From Rhabdophis nuchalis (lineage: Eukaryota; Chordata; Lepidosauria; Squamata; Natricidae), in assembly GCA_039707465.1 (NCBI GenBank), contig CM077651.1, positions 24,231,019 to 24,295,018 on the forward strand: a stretch of DNA of 64,000 bases, read 5' to 3'. Numbering within the stretch: position 1 is the first letter of the stretch; the number at the start of each line of letters is the position of its first letter. This document shows positions 9,291-21,528 of this stretch, in pieces. A program made the position numbers and the translations under genes. The notes beneath the pieces are model-generated. The model saw nothing but the letters and a program-made list of their open reading frames with translations, made no database searches and was not told the DNA's origin.

Positions 9291-10612
9291 AATAATAATA
9301 TCAGATTTTATTGCATCTGTCAGCTCGCATTTGCAGGCACTTTGGGTCATTCATGGATTTTTGTGAGGGATTTTGATATAGACCTCTTCCATTTAAACCA
9401 TTGCTGAGAAAATTGCATGGTTGTGTGTGATGTAGTTACCCAAAGTCAAGTCCAACTGAAACGGAATCTTCATTTTTACCTGATATTATTCTGATTGTTG
9501 CCCTAAGCAGATCTAGTGGTGGCCCTTTCTTGCTCCTTTGACAACGTAAGATCAATGAAAACGTAAGATCAATGAGAATGGGAAAAAATCAAAACATATT
9601 TCATATTTCAGTTATGGCAGACAGAAGAAAAAGCTAATTATGCACAAAGTCTATGCAGTGACTAATAAACATTTATAATGGTTTTGTTTGGGAGGTATAT
9701 TGCTTAAAACTGAACAGGAATTGAATTCCTAATATGAAAGAAAATGACATTTAGTATTAAAAACTACAAGATTTTTTTTTTACAGCTTTTGTAAATGAAT
9801 CTCCTCTTTTCAAAGAAAACAGAAAAATCTGTACCCAAGTCTCCGAGCTCCAACTAAAGCATTTAACTCATGTCAGCAATAAGCACCAGATATAAAAATT
9901 TCAGAGGATCAGTGGAGGGTAAATAGCTTCTTGAAATCACATAGCTAAATGTGATTTACTGCGTGATGCATTGTGTCCTCTGTTCTGGCTATGTGATTCT
10001 TGAATAACTGAGAATAGATCTCTTTTTTTAAAACCCAGATGAAATGTTGAAGCAGATGTAAACAGTGTGGAATTATGTGGAAAATGACTTGCTCTCTGTA
10101 TATATATAGCTTGCAAAGAATACACGAAGGCTCTTTATAATCCTTTAGAAATATTTACTAAAGGAATATCAGTTCTTAGTAGTATTGAGTTAGCAACTGA
10201 CATTATATCATTGTCAAACTACCCCTAAGTTCTGAGCATTTTTTGCATAGGAGATTTTTATTATCCATATTGTCACATAGCTAACCCTGGCATCAATATT
10301 TATAGCGTGCATTTAAAGTTATCTTAAGAAAAATAAACATTTCTTTCCCTGAGAGAAATTCATATGGCTGGGGATTATGCAAAAGGAAAAGAAATGAGAT
10401 TAAAAGTAATCAATATTTTACCCGTGACATTCTATTATATTTAAATCAAAGTCAGAGAATATTTCATCACAACATGAATCTTTTATTTAAGATTATGAAT
10501 GCTTCTTTATTTTTTTAAAATTAAGTGCTTTTAGTCACAGGAAAAAGAGCCATGCAATTAATTGTTTTAGTCCAGGATTTCTCAGAATGTAACCTTCTAT
10601 TACCATCTCTAT
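9291..10612. other. Intron stretch without recognised repeats
   Basis: AT-rich unique-looking DNA; no repeat or exon recognised. Confidence 0.45.
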
Positions 10613-10620
10613 CTCTAAGT

Positions 10621-10754
10621 CATGGGTGTCAAACTCGTGGCATTACATTGCTGTCATATGAGGTTTCACAATGTTTTTTCCCTTCATGGAGCTGGGGTGG
10701 GCATGGCTTGCCTATAACTCATCTGGCCCGCAGGCTGTCAGTTTGACACCCCTG
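10621..10754. mobile_element. hAT MITE, family C
   Basis: catgggtgtcaaactcgtgg ... ctgtcagtttgacacccctg; 134 bp. Target duplications ctctaagt and ctgtaagt (7 of 8). Confidence 0.85.
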
Positions 10755-10762
10755 CTGTAAGT

Positions 10763-11214
10763 CAATCATGTTGCCTCATCTGTAAAGAATCTTTTTTATC
10801 TGAAAGCCTAAGTTATAACTGAATAGTATTAATACTGATATCAAGTTAACTATGTTTATTATCTTAGAACAGTTACTTAGATCTTCGTTATATTTTTAAT
10901 GCAACACTAGGGATGTGGAGCAACCACTGTTTGGGACCAATGGCTCATTATTTGCATATGGCAACACCCCAGATTCAGGTCTTTAACATCTCCAGTGCAA
11001 AACAATGTCAAACAATAAAGCTGAAAATGGTTCTGCCTGAAATCTGGAGAGTTGATCTCATGAACAAACTAGAATCAAACTCTTTCATTTGTAACTATAG
11101 CTGTAGTAATCTGTAGGTGGAGGTGAGTGAATATTTATAAGGATAACATGACTCTTCTTAGTTAACTGAGCCTTCAAAAAAATTTGCAATCATGATTTAG
11201 TTTTAGGATGAAAT
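10763..11214. other. Intron stretch without recognised repeats
   Basis: Nothing recognised. Confidence 0.4.
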
Positions 11215-11222
11215 CTCCAATC

Positions 11223-11539
11223 CGGTGGTGATATACGACCAGTATGCCCTGGTACGGGCATACTGGTGCATGCTGGGAGCACCAAGTACTGTTCCGGTAC
11301 AGTGCTCTGGAGGGCTTACCCGCCCACCTGCTCTCCTTACCGCTATTTGAGCTGATCGGGGCTTTCGCACAGGTGCACACAGTGTACGGCCCCTGCGCAA
11401 TGCTCCGCTGAGCAGCTGGAGCATCACAGGTAGTAAGTACGCATGTGTGTGCTGTGCGTGTGCTGCGCACATTCACGTGGTAGATGCTGGGCCCTGTTGC
11501 AGCGTACCGGTTGGCAACGGGATCCAGAACCCACCACTG
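11223..11539. mobile_element. hAT element, family D
   Basis: Ends cggtggtgatatacgacc and atccagaacccaccactg. The interior carries 'gtaccgg' words and a CA/TG-rich CpG segment. Target duplications ctccaatc and ctctaatc (7 of 8). Related to the copy at 23026. Confidence 0.82.
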
Positions 11540-11748
11540 CTCTAATCATTTCTTTTGTAATTAGTTTCTAAATGGAATTAGGCAGTGCATCACTATAGTT
11601 GACTATTTTAGCTAAACAAGAAACAGGTTTTGCCAAAAAAAGGGGGGAGGGACATTTTAATAAACATTATAATATCCTTCAAGATTTGCAATCCTAAAGC
11701 CTTGAAATAATTGTCCCCAATTTTATTGGGGTGTATATGGGTGTGTTT

Positions 11749-11915
11749 CAGGGATGGTATTCAGCCAGTGAACTGGTAGTGGTGGCTGCGGGAGGCTCTG
11801 CCCTGCCCACCCTGATGTAATGCACAAGCATTGCGCCTGTGCAGAAGGCAGTGCGCATGCTACAGATGAGGCACGTGCAATGAAGAGTGCACTTTTACGA
11901 ACTGGTAGGGAAGGT
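11749..11915. mobile_element. hAT element, family D, partial
   Basis: Left end cagggatggtattcagcc with gaactggtagtggtggct, then a GC-rich interior, then acgaactggtagggaagg. The right terminus is missing. Confidence 0.6.
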
Positions 11916-12394
11916 GTGTTTGTATGCAGGTGTGTGCATGTATTTTATTAAAAGTTTTATAAAGAATGTAAAAGCTAACACAAAGTAAAAAAAAAGCAAA
12001 AGAAGTAATAAAAAGGCAGAAAAGAAGATGAAAAGGTGCAGAAAGAACAAAAGAAATAGAAAAAGAAAGCTTCTTATTTCTTCTTCAATAAATATAAGTA
12101 CATTTACGATTTTACTCTGTGATTACAAAAACAGCTCAACCTTTTATTGTCCAGTTTTTTCTAATCGTCAAACCCACAAATCATAAGTGCTTTCCCCCCC
12201 TGTTCAACACAGTATGTCGGTAAGGGGTTTCCAGGCAACCATAAATGTAGATGCTGTTGTTTTATCTAAGAAGTTAGTTTAGCTGTCTCTGCAAGTTCCA
12301 TCATATTCATCAGAAATTCCCCCATTGTGGGGAATGTCGAACCTTTCCACTCTTGGACATAATAGTCTTGCTGTAGTTAGAATGTATGTATGTA

Positions 12395-12583
12395 CTGTGT
12401 TTCCCCGAAAATAAGACAGGGTCTTATTTTCTTTTGACTCCCGAAATAAACGCTTGGCCTTATTTTCGGGGAGGTCTTGTTATTTTTGAGGTGCAGGAGG
12501 TGGCGAGCATGGTCACCTCATGGCTGCTGCTGTGTTGCAATATTTGGGGGGAGAGCTTATTTCCAGGGGAGGGCTTATGTGTA
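12395..12583. mobile_element. TIR DNA transposon, family E, left end
   Basis: ctgtgtttccccgaaaataa with a gtcttattttc repeat and the internal block 'ggtgcaggaggtggcgagc'. It is preceded by TA. The same sequences occur at 40828 and 41955. No right end was found before the microsatellite. Confidence 0.7.
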
Positions 12584-12586
12584 TGT

Positions 12587-12788
<202 letters not shown>

Positions 12789-12899
12789 AGTTCAATGACT
12801 TTTTTCTAATTGCTTGTCCGTTAATTCCAAAAGCAAAGTCTCTGGTTTCAATTGTCTTTTTACCTTTAACATCTTCTGCATTAATGTATGTATTTGTAT

Positions 12900-13142
12900 C
12901 AAAGGTGGATTCCTTCCGGTTCGGAGTGGTTTGGCTGAACCGGTAGTAACTTGGTGGCCTTGGTCATTGGAACCAGCAGTGATCCAGGCCTGCCACACCC
13001 CTGAACCAAAATGGCACTGCCATTTGCGCAGAAGGCAAAATGGTTTTTGCCTTCTGCGCATACTGAGAGCAATTTTTGTTGCACTGCACATGCGCGCGTC
13101 CCTGAGCGAACCAGCAGTAGTGACAGCCGGAACCCACCCCTG
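12900..13142. mobile_element. hAT element, family D
   Basis: caaaggtggattccttccgg ... gccggaacccacccctg with 'gaaccggtagtaac'. Target duplications atttgtat and aattgtat (7 of 8). Inserted in the L1-like block. Confidence 0.82.
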
Positions 13143-13480
13143 AATTGTATCAATTTTTAAAGCTTTTTTGCATGTTCACCGAACATGGTAAAATATCCCT
13201 TCATGTTGTTCACCAGTCTAGCAAAGATTTTAAATATCTTTATTTATTCTTGACAGTTTCCCTGGAAACAAATACCAATGATACATCATTTTATAAAAAA
13301 TTCTTTATGTTCTATGTATAGAACATAAAGTAAATTTCAACCCTTTCAACCAGATATTTTTCTATTGCTCCATTTGTATATTGTAGACAAAGCATTTATG
13401 CCATTTTATTATTCATTCTCCAGTTTTCAAAGCTCTTTACGTAATTTCTCAAGACTCCAGAATATGTTTAGAACACGTTA

Positions 13481-13970
13481 TGATCCTATCTGTGAACCCT
13501 AAAAGTAGTTAGTTATTTTGGGATATTTTTTTTTCATTCCAAAGCAAATAGATATACACCAACCATCCTGAACTTTTAAATGTTAAAATTATATCTCAAA
13601 TTCTTTGTAATACAAAGGTGAGGTCTAGAATGATTTAAATCCCTTAGACATTGTTCAGTCAAAGTATTTACAAGCATGCTTTGTGTCCCATGCTGTGTTT
13701 CAGATGTGTTATCTACCTGGAAACTGGCATAATTTCCCTGGAACTGAGAGTCTACATTTGTCAACTAACTGGTTAAACTCCTATTTTCCAATGGCTTACT
13801 GGCCTCAATAATTCTTCCTGATGGTTTCATCAAAGTGGAAAGAAAAAAAATTGGCTAGCCAATGCTATTGTGGGATCTTTATCTACTTTCTTCTGATCTA
13901 GTTTTAGACAGCTAAAGCTAAAATCCATCGAAGACTCTTTGACATTGCACAGTAAACATATTTGGGTGGT
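13481..13970. other. Intron stretch without recognised repeats
   Basis: Nothing recognised. Confidence 0.4.
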
Positions 13971-14061
13971 TTAGCCATCAAACCCAGTGATGGGGTTTGG
14001 AAGCCGCAGAGGAAGTCAGCCTCAGTGCTGGGATGGTGGCAGGGGCAGCTCTGGCCCTGCA

Positions 14062-14186
14062 GGGAGAGCTGGCCCAGGCTATGGCTTCTGTGTGGGTGCT
14101 GGTGGTGGGCGCCAGTGGCATCCGGTGGCATCGCTTGTGAGCTCCTCAAGGACCTGGTGCTCACAAGCTTCGCCCACATCAACATG
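14062..14186 (+). pseudogene. UBA2: UBA2-like exon 1 fragment, frameshifted
   Basis: Seen: frame 1 reads GELAQAMASVWVLVVGA. After a 10-bp near-duplication (gtggcatccg/gtggcatcgc at 14113-14132) the frame resumes as GGIACELLKDLVLTSFAHIN. Known: the N-terminus of the SUMO-activating enzyme subunit SAE2/UBA2 is ELAEAV..VLVVGAGGIGCE followed by LLKNLVLTGFSHID, which covers the nucleotide-binding GxGGIG loop of the E1 adenylation domain. The similarity stops at 14186, exactly where gtgagg (a splice-donor match) begins. This suggests a genomic copy of exon 1 plus intron rather than a processed mRNA copy. The surroundings are GC-rich, unlike the rest of the intron, and a family E transposon end lies just downstream. 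It is non-functional: frameshifted and isolated. Confidence 0.62.
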
Positions 14187-14299
14187 GTGAGGACTGGGAG
14201 GTGCACGAGTGGAGAGTGGACTGGACAGGTAGTCACGTGGCTTGGCACCTTCAGGATACTGCTCAGTCAGTGCTGCTCTGCTCGGCTGGAGAGGGGAAG

Positions 14300-14385
14300 T
14301 TGTCCACTAGGCTCATTTTTGGGGGGAGGGCTTATATTTAGGCTACCCCAAAAATCAGTCATGTCGTATTTTCAGGGAAACTTGG
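14300..14385. mobile_element. TIR DNA transposon, family E, right end
   Basis: tttttggggggagggcttat ... cgtattttcagggaaacttgg followed by TA. It matches the complementary end of the copy at 40828. Its left partner may be the GC-rich segment carrying the UBA2-like fragment. Confidence 0.6.
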
Positions 14386-14387
14386 TA

Positions 14388-14726
14388 GGTAAGTAGGTAG
14401 ATGGTAGAGAAATCAATATATGCATATGCACACTTTAAATAATAAATGGTTGACAATCCTGAAATGCAAGTGAGATATTAAGATGGCAAAACGATTTTCC
14501 CACTCCTTATCAACGTTCATTTTTATCAGCCTTTCTATGCTCTGCAGACTGCAGAAGGCATAATCTCTCCTGCCTTGGGGGGAAATGAGATGTGAAGCCC
14601 CTTCCTATGATGGGGTTGCTGTAAATAAAGGAGGAAAGAACAATCAATATATGAGGTGGGCTGGTGGAGGGCATGGCGAAACAGGGTGGGGTCCAGCACC
14701 CTTACTTTTGGGATTGGCAGGATGAT
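14388..14726. other. Intron stretch without recognised repeats
   Basis: Nothing recognised. Confidence 0.35.
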
Positions 14727-14936
14727 GAGCCATGGTGGTGCAGTGGTTAGAATGCAGTTCTACTTCTGCTGACCGCCGACAGTTCGGCAGTTCGATCTCA
14801 CCAGCTCAAGGTTGATTCAGCCTTCCGAAGTTGGTAAAATGAGGACCCCAATTGTTGGGACAATATGTTGATTCTGTAAACAGCTTAGAGAGAGCTGTAA
14901 AACACTGTGGTATATAAGTCTAAGTGCTATTGCTAT
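14727..14936 (+). mobile_element. tRNA-derived SINE ('taagtgctattgct' type)
   Basis: Head gtggtgcagtggttagaatg, B box-like cagttcgatctcacc, the body 'ggttgattcagccttccgaa', 'gaccccaattgttggg', and the end tatataagtctaagtgctat. Essentially full length (210 bp). Related copies lie at 31065 and 32425. Confidence 0.88.
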
Positions 14937-15480
14937 GTTCCAAGCTCAGAAAAGTACACCTGGCAGGGAGGAACAATTTGGTTGCCCCACTCAGTAACTA
15001 CCCCATCCTGCACTTCTCCAGTACCTGAAGGTGCTGCCCACCCTGCCTGGAGCCCTCTCTGTGCTGGGTCTAAAGGGAAGGCAGAGGCCCACCCCTCAAC
15101 ACGCAGATTGGCCACATGGCTAATTGTCCTGCACAGTGAATCAGCCACAGTGCATTGCCTGGGATGAGGTGTGGGGGAGAACTGGTGGGGAGGAATGACA
15201 GGGGAGGATTGGAAGAGAGATGACCATGGTGGGTAGGCTGGAGCGGAAGGTCCCAGGGTGAAGTGGCCAGGGCCAGGCAGCTGCAGCCAATTGTCATAGA
15301 CTCCTGAAAACTGGGAGAAAGTCATCTTGCCTAAGCCATTTTTTCAGTGCCTTGAAACACTGAGTTTGTATACTTCCTTTCTTAATCACCTTGCGAATGG
15401 CTTTTTGGATGTTAAGAATCTCCAGAAGTTTTATTGCACTGGGTGAGTTTTTTTCTATCTTTGATGAAAAAAGTTTCATG
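14937..15480. other. Unassigned stretch
   Basis: GC-richer than its surroundings at 14970-15260. The open frames here show no domain. No repeat recognised. Confidence 0.35.
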
Positions 15481-16240
15481 CAAGTTTAAGAAGTTTAAAA
15501 AGAGATTTTTAAAAATTATTTCATAAATAGGAAAAAAGGGTCTAGAATGTTGATTTTGGACACTTAATAAATGGACTAAGAGGCCAAATGGACTTGAAAT
15601 AAATTTATGAAATTAATTATGGGACTATTTCCTCTGGGTTGTTTAAGATTTTACAAAAGTATAAATGAACATTTTGAAACTAACTGTAAGATGGGAAAGT
15701 ATTATTGATTAGGAAAGAAGACATAGTAAGAGAGAACTTTGAAGGTTGATTAGAGTGAAACAAAGAACTAAAGATTAGAGAAGAGACACATTAATAGAAT
15801 GCAGCAATATTATTTGATTATGGTAGAATTCAAGGATATTTGGACACGGTGCACTCAAAAATTACTCTTAAAATGTCTGCTATTATAAAAAAATTCAGTT
15901 AATCAGATTTTACTGGCTAAAGCAGAGACTGAAGCTGGTTTGCATATGGATCTGAAAAGGTCAGGCAACAAGAATGATATGGAAAACTGGATTTACAAAT
16001 GAAACTGCTGATGTCTTAATAATTAAAGAAGACACACAAAAGTAATTTAAAAGAGTGTCATGGATAGCTTTTTTATTTTGGATTCAAATGTTAAACTAGT
16101 GAAGGTATATCTTTTATTATTGTTGTTTATTTTTCTCTGCACTTTTTCTTTTATAATTTTAATTTCCTTTTTTATATTGTTGTTTATTCTTTGTGTACAT
16201 TTTAATAAAGTTGTTATTAAAATTATTAAAATTTCTATCA
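15481..16240 (+). mobile_element. Possible L1-like 3' end
   Basis: Purine-rich sense strand running into a T-rich stretch and ending tttaataaagttgttatt, as in L1 3' UTRs. No coding match was found, so this is tentative. Confidence 0.3.
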
Positions 16241-16357
16241 GCTCCATCAGAGGTCTGTAAACAGCCCTTATTGGATTTAAAACAGTACTTTATTTCACCT
16301 GTCACAAGATGTGCAATAAATTGTAAGAAAGAGCTAGAAGCGGATCTTAATACAAAT

Positions 16358-17126
16358 TGTGCTGTACACACAGACACATACACGTTGAGGAATTGGAGGA
16401 GATGTTCAAATTTTGAGTCTTTATTGAAGATTCCACCTCTGAATTAATATTCCCCAGAAATTCCTTTCTCCAACAAACAGAACACACCCAATGAGTTCAA
16501 GGCAAGCCAAGTCTACTATGTCAAGGCAAATCTGTGAAATAAAGGCAAGTCTGCAAAACCAAGACAAATCTACAAACAAAGGGTAAATCCCAGAAGCAGA
16601 GCCAAGTCCACAAAGGGAAAGTAAATCCACAGGCAAAGACAAGACCTAAGTCCATGAAACATGATCCGAAGTCCAAGAGAAGAGTCACTAGCATGGGAGC
16701 AGATGCAGCCAGGAAACGAATACATTCTCAGCGTTGTCCCTCTCCTTCACCTGCTCTATATAGCCAGCTTCCGGGATACTGCCTTCTCGAAAGTAGTTGG
16801 GCTGACCTCTGCTGCTCCTACCTTTTCGCTGCCCTAATGCTCTTGGATCAGGTGGAGAAGGCAGTTCCTCTTCCTCATTGTTGGCTGACTATGGTTGTGT
16901 GCTCCCCTTACCTGAAGCTTCAGGGCTGTCCTGCTGCAACATCCCACTCTCATCCAACTGCTCGTCTGGTTGGTCTCCCTGGGGCTGCTCCACGTTGCTT
17001 GGCCTTTCAGCCCCCATCTTGGAGCTGTTGGCTGCCCTCATTCCTGACTTGCCCGGGACTGACTCATACTCCTCTGACTTAACATCCAGAGAAGCGTCTG
17101 GGGAAGTATCTGGAGGAGTCATCACA
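16358..17126 (-). mobile_element. Probable solo LTR
   Basis: On the minus strand it begins tgtgatgactcctccagata, has a TATATAG box (about 16755-16762), a polyadenylation signal AATAAAGACTC (about 16412-16422) and ends ...cagcaca. Flanking 5-mers are caaat and caaac (4 of 5). About 769 bp. No gag/pol nearby; superfamily (Gypsy or endogenous retrovirus) unresolved. Confidence 0.6.
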
Positions 17127-17131
17127 CAAAC

Positions 17132-17690
17132 TTTATATGCATCACTGAAAATTAAATGCAACCCCAAGGAACATTTAACAGTTGCTCTTAATATCCAAAA
17201 GAGATAAGGAGGATTTTGTTTTGGCTCAACTATAATTTAACTACTTCATACATAATTTGGATAGATAATTAATTAATTTGCATTTCTACCATCCTAAGAT
17301 AAAGGATAAATCTGTTAATAGCTTATTGCATCCAGAGTCCCATTTGACTTGGAGGGGCCCTGACAGCCCTTATACACTTCTATAAGGAGGTTAGGCAATA
17401 ACTATACAAGTCTTACAATTATTAATTTTGCCAGAAGACCCAAAACATATATCTGGCAAATTAATAGATGTCTAATTTGAACAAATAACATTCATTAAAC
17501 ACCTATAGGGCAACGTTCCTTTGTTTTAGTAACAGAAATGTATATGCAATTTATTCTGCCTCAGAGACTGACAGCTATCATCTTTAATTTTTAAGATCTA
17601 AAGGCCCATTCCAGCCACCCTCAGCTGTTTTAAGCAAATATGTTGATGCAGACACTATCTGAGGCTCAATGAAATCCTTTTCCCCATTTT
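17132..17690. other. Intron stretch without recognised repeats
   Basis: Nothing recognised. Confidence 0.4.
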
Positions 17691-17702
17691 TAAACATTAG
17701 CA

Positions 17703-18040
17703 TGTGGCTAAGACGCTGAGCTTGCCGATCAGAAAGTTGGCAGTTCGGTAGTTTGATTCCCTAGCATCGCGTAATGGAGTGAGCTCCCATTACTTGTCCC
17801 AGCTTCTGCCAAACTAGCAGTTCAAAACCATGTAAAAATGCAAGTAGAAAAATAGGAACCACCTTTGGTGGGAAAGTAGCAGCGTTCCATGCACCTTTGG
17901 CATTTAGTCACACCGGCCACATGACCACGGAGACATCTTCGGATAGCGCTGGCTCTATGATTTTGAAACAGAGATGAGCACCGCCACCTAGAGTCGGGAA
18001 TGACTAGCACATATGTGGAAGGGGAACTTTTACCTTTACC
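17703..18040 (+). mobile_element. Sauria-type SINE, full length
   Basis: tRNA-like head gtggctaagacgctgagctt with B box-like agtttgattcc, the middle 'agtgagctcccattacttgt' and 'ggaaccacctttggtgggaa', then 'ccacatgaccacggagac'. The Bov-B-like tail is gagtcgggaatgactagcac followed by (ACCTTT)n. Flanks share catttttaaacattagcat / catttttatgcattcat, a probable target duplication. Confidence 0.9.
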
Positions 18041-18423
18041 ATTTTTATGCATTCATGACTGCACTCTCAGTGCTGTGATATGCCCCTATATTTAAGATCA
18101 GGTCCTGTGAGCTGCTCCAAGACACCTTGTGGGTGTCTTGTGGGAAGCATAGTGAAATTAGAAGCCCGAAAATGGCTGCCTGTATTTAATTGTTGACCTA
18201 CATTCTAGTGGGTCTAGGCTCCTCTTGAGGATGGTTTTCAAGGGACATGGGAAAAGACTCATTACTTATTACTGAAATCAGCACTTTGAAAAGCCACGGC
18301 AGAAGGTTTTGAAGTAACTGCTAGGATGCCTGATCTATTGTTCCCTGAAACTGGAGGTGTATGCAATTGTGCTGGAGGCAGATCTTACATAACTGCAAGT
18401 CTCAAAATACAGAAGGGTGAATA

Positions 18424-18560
18424 CAGTGGTGAAATCTATTTTTTTTGCCACTGGTTCTGTGGGCGTGGCTTGGTGGTGTGGAGTCATGTGACTGGGTGGG
18501 CATGACCAACTTTTTTTTCACTTTTTAAAGCATTTTTTTCCTGCCTATCCACCCAAACCA
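18424..18560. mobile_element. hAT element, family D, partial
   Basis: cagtggtgaaatctatttt, then ccactggttctgtgggcgtgg; the right end was not found. Confidence 0.55.
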
Positions 18561-19900
18561 GCAGGCAAATAATGCTTAAAAAATGGAAAAAAAGGCTTCT
18601 GACAAAATTAGTGAAATTCTTACACATATAAACACACACACATAGATATACACAAACATGCTTTCAAATCAATGTTCTCATGGCAACGGATCTAGACTCG
18701 CACTACTGATTTTAAAATTTAGGTTTTATCACTCAGGTAGTTTTGCTTTAGCAGCACCACTTTATTTAGATAGTTTACAACTATAATGTTTTAAAATGTG
18801 ATGTAAGATTTGTAATATTAAACTTCAATTACTGTTGAAATGATTGTAATTTTTGTATCCTTGCAGTTTTATGTTATCTTGTGTTGGTTTGTAAGTGAAA
18901 TAAATGTTATCGTGATATGCAAATTGGGTTTCCTGTTTGTGTTTTCCCCTCATATCCGGGTTTCTATTTTTGGCTTCCGACGACAAGAAGATACCAGAGA
19001 TCTTTATTTTCATGTGACAATAAAAATAACGATTCAACAATGGAAAGGACCTCAGCTATTTGTTTAGCTGCTTCCAGTAGTAGATTATACTGAGCAGCAG
19101 GCCCTGAGCAGTTAACACCAGGAGGTATGTACACTGTATGAGGACAAGCAATAGATATTAAACAGAGTAATAAAGCAAAACATTATTAAGCACTAAAGAA
19201 AGAGATGGATTTTGATATTCATATTTTCCGTAGAAATTTGGCACAGATATTAAATAGCTGAAATTATTTTTTTAGTTCAAAAAATTAAGAAAGGCATTTT
19301 TGCAAACCAAACTGATAAGCATTGAAGTAGCACAATCCATACTGAGATAGGTTGGCTTGTTTGGGTTTATCTGATTTGGCTTACTCCAGGGCTGTGATGT
19401 TTTGATTGATATCTCCTTGACTAGCTATGTCCCAAGATTAGTTTTGCATTGGCACATCAAGATTCAGGTCTGTGACCAAATTCATAGTATTAAGAAAGGA
19501 GAGATAAAATACAAAATTTTAACTCTGCAAGATGGTTGTAAATAAATAAGGCTTTAAACACTATTTTCTCTATAGAAAATATTGTGAAAAGGAAAGACAG
19601 TTTTATTTTTTTCTCATGTTGGGATAGAATTTATCATAGAAATCCTCAGTAACTTTCCACCAAGAGGTTTTTCTCAGATTTAGTATTTAGTATAGCTTTG
19701 TACTTACATATTGTGCACCTGTTTCTAAGCGCAGTACAAGCAGATAGCAATAACAGTCACAATATAGTATATATATTGTACAGATATATTGACAAATATA
19801 TAGATTCATAGAAACAATGAATTAAAATACTCTAATTCTATCACTTGAGATCACATTGCCAATATTAGATGGATTATGGAAAGGGCATATGTATATAAAA
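18561..19900. other. Intron stretch without recognised repeats
   Basis: AT-rich; a short CA-rich patch lies near 18625-18655. No gene recognised. Confidence 0.4.
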
Positions 19901-19904
19901 AGAA

Positions 19905-20822
19905 TCTTTATATTTGCTTTATTGATTACAGAAAAGATGTGACTGTAGAACACAGTAAGCTGATCAACCTGCTCAGATTCATCAAATCACTACACTGATC
20001 AGGAGGTAGCAGTGAGAACATTTTAGAGCAACACCAATTGGTTCAGAATCAGTTACAGAGTTAGACAGGGATATATTTTATCACCCTTTTCATTCGATCT
20101 TATGTTGAAGTGATCATGCAGAAATTAGTTCTGGGACTCATGTTGGAGTGAAGGTTGGTGGAAGAACCATAAATAATTTGAGATACGCAGATGATACGAC
20201 ATTATTGGCTGAAAATAAGGAAGACCTGGAAAAAATGATCTGGAAATTCAAGTACAAAAGTGAAAAAGTAGAATTGAGTCTCAACATCAGGAAAAAAAAG
20301 ATAATGATGACAGATGACAATTGACAGGAGATATTTAAAATCAACAAGAAGGATATTGAATTACTTCAATAAATTATCTTCCTTGGATCCAAAACTGTTC
20401 ACGATGGCCGTTATACTCCTGAAGTCAAATGCAGGATAATGGTAGGTCGCATTGCAATGGTTAACATAAATAAGATCTGGAAATGTAGAGATTTGGATAT
20501 AAATACAAAAAGCAATCTAGTAAGAGCAATAGTCTTTCCTATATAATGATGCATGGATATGAGATTTGGACACTAAGAATGGCAGATGAAAAAGAATTGA
20601 TGCCTTTGAATGGTGGTACAGTAATAAATTATTGCGTATACCATGGACAGCCAGAGTAACTAACAGAGAGGAGTTAAATTGTATAAAATCAGAGACATTA
20701 CTAGAAGCTAAAATCAGAAGATTATGTCTGATTTACTTTGGCAATGTCATGCGTGCAAATTCATTGGAGAAGGCAATGATGCTAGGAATTGTTAGTGGGC
20801 AAAGAAGAAGAGGTTTTGTTTG
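19905..20822 (+). mobile_element. Bov-B LINE ORF2 fragment (reverse transcriptase to C-terminus), decayed
   Basis: In shifting frames: IDYRKDVTVEHSKL (RT palm start), VRQGYILSP, the catalytic block NNLRYADDTTLLAEN, KVELSLNI.KKIM, FLGSK, and at 20632 onwards MRIPWTARVTNREELN ... RRLCLIYFGNVM ... SLEKAMMLG, RRRG. This is the Bov-B (RTE clade) domain order. Frameshifts and stops separate the blocks and the 3' end is cut by the following hAT element, so it is dead. Confidence 0.9.
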
Positions 20823-21058
20823 ACCTCGGTGGGCCATGGTGGGCGTGGCCATGGTGGGCGTGGCCAGCTCAACATCACGTGTGTCGGGAGCACCTTTGGG
20901 GGCCCAAGTGGTCTGCCAGTGAAACAGGTTCCCGAACTCCGTTTTCACTGGCAGAGGCAATGTGGGCAGGTCCTTTGCTGTTTCCATGGCAGCTCCATGG
21001 ATGAAATCTAAGCCCCCTGTGGGCCAGATCACCCTGGGTCTTGAGTTTGACACCCCTG
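20823..21058. mobile_element. hAT element, family C-like, left end missing
   Basis: Right end gtcttgagtttgacacccctg as in family C. The interior has ggtgggcgtggcc repeated twice (20832-20862). The left terminus is absent at the Bov-B junction. Confidence 0.6.
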
Positions 21059-21089
21059 CCCTACTGAGCAAGCCCTACTTGCTTGTTGG

Positions 21090-21305
21090 AAGCTGGTGGA
21101 GAAAGTCACAAATGGTCATTACACGACCCCGGAACACTACAACCATTGTAAATACATACCAGTTGCCAAGAGCTTGAATTTTGATCACATGACTGGATAT
21201 TCTGATAATTGTACATGCAAGGATTGGTTGTAAGTCACTTTTTTCAGCACTGTCATAACTTACGGTCATTAAAAGAATGGTTGTAAGATAAGAATTACCT
21301 GTACA
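21090..21305. mobile_element. Family F repeat ('ttgtaagtc...gactacctgta'), partial
   Basis: gaaagtcacaaatggtcatt, ccagttgccaagagcttgaa, tgatcacatgac, gtaagtcacttttttcagc, aattacctgta. Fuller copies lie at 32220 and 57500. Confidence 0.75.
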
Positions 21306-21528
21306 AGGTAGTTGAATGATAATGGAGATTTGTTCAAGTGATCTTTCTTTTACTAAAATTAGATACGGAACACAATTTTAAAAAATCAAAGTGAGTTACT
21401 GAATTAAAATTGTAAGATTATTTTTAACCCGTCTTCCAGGTTTCATGTGATTTGGTTGTCATGTTAAATATCACTAACTTTTTTTGTTTGGTCGCTAGCC
21501 ATTTTATCCCATTTCTTTATTCTCTCAA

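Noticed and set aside
13962..14396. A 144-codon open frame as a real gene
   Set aside because: Only part resembles UBA2, there is a frameshift within the homology, and the frame continues into transposon sequence.
18825..19067. Short overlapping frames with aromatic-rich residues
   Set aside because: AT-rich chance frames without domain, splice signals or conservation clues.
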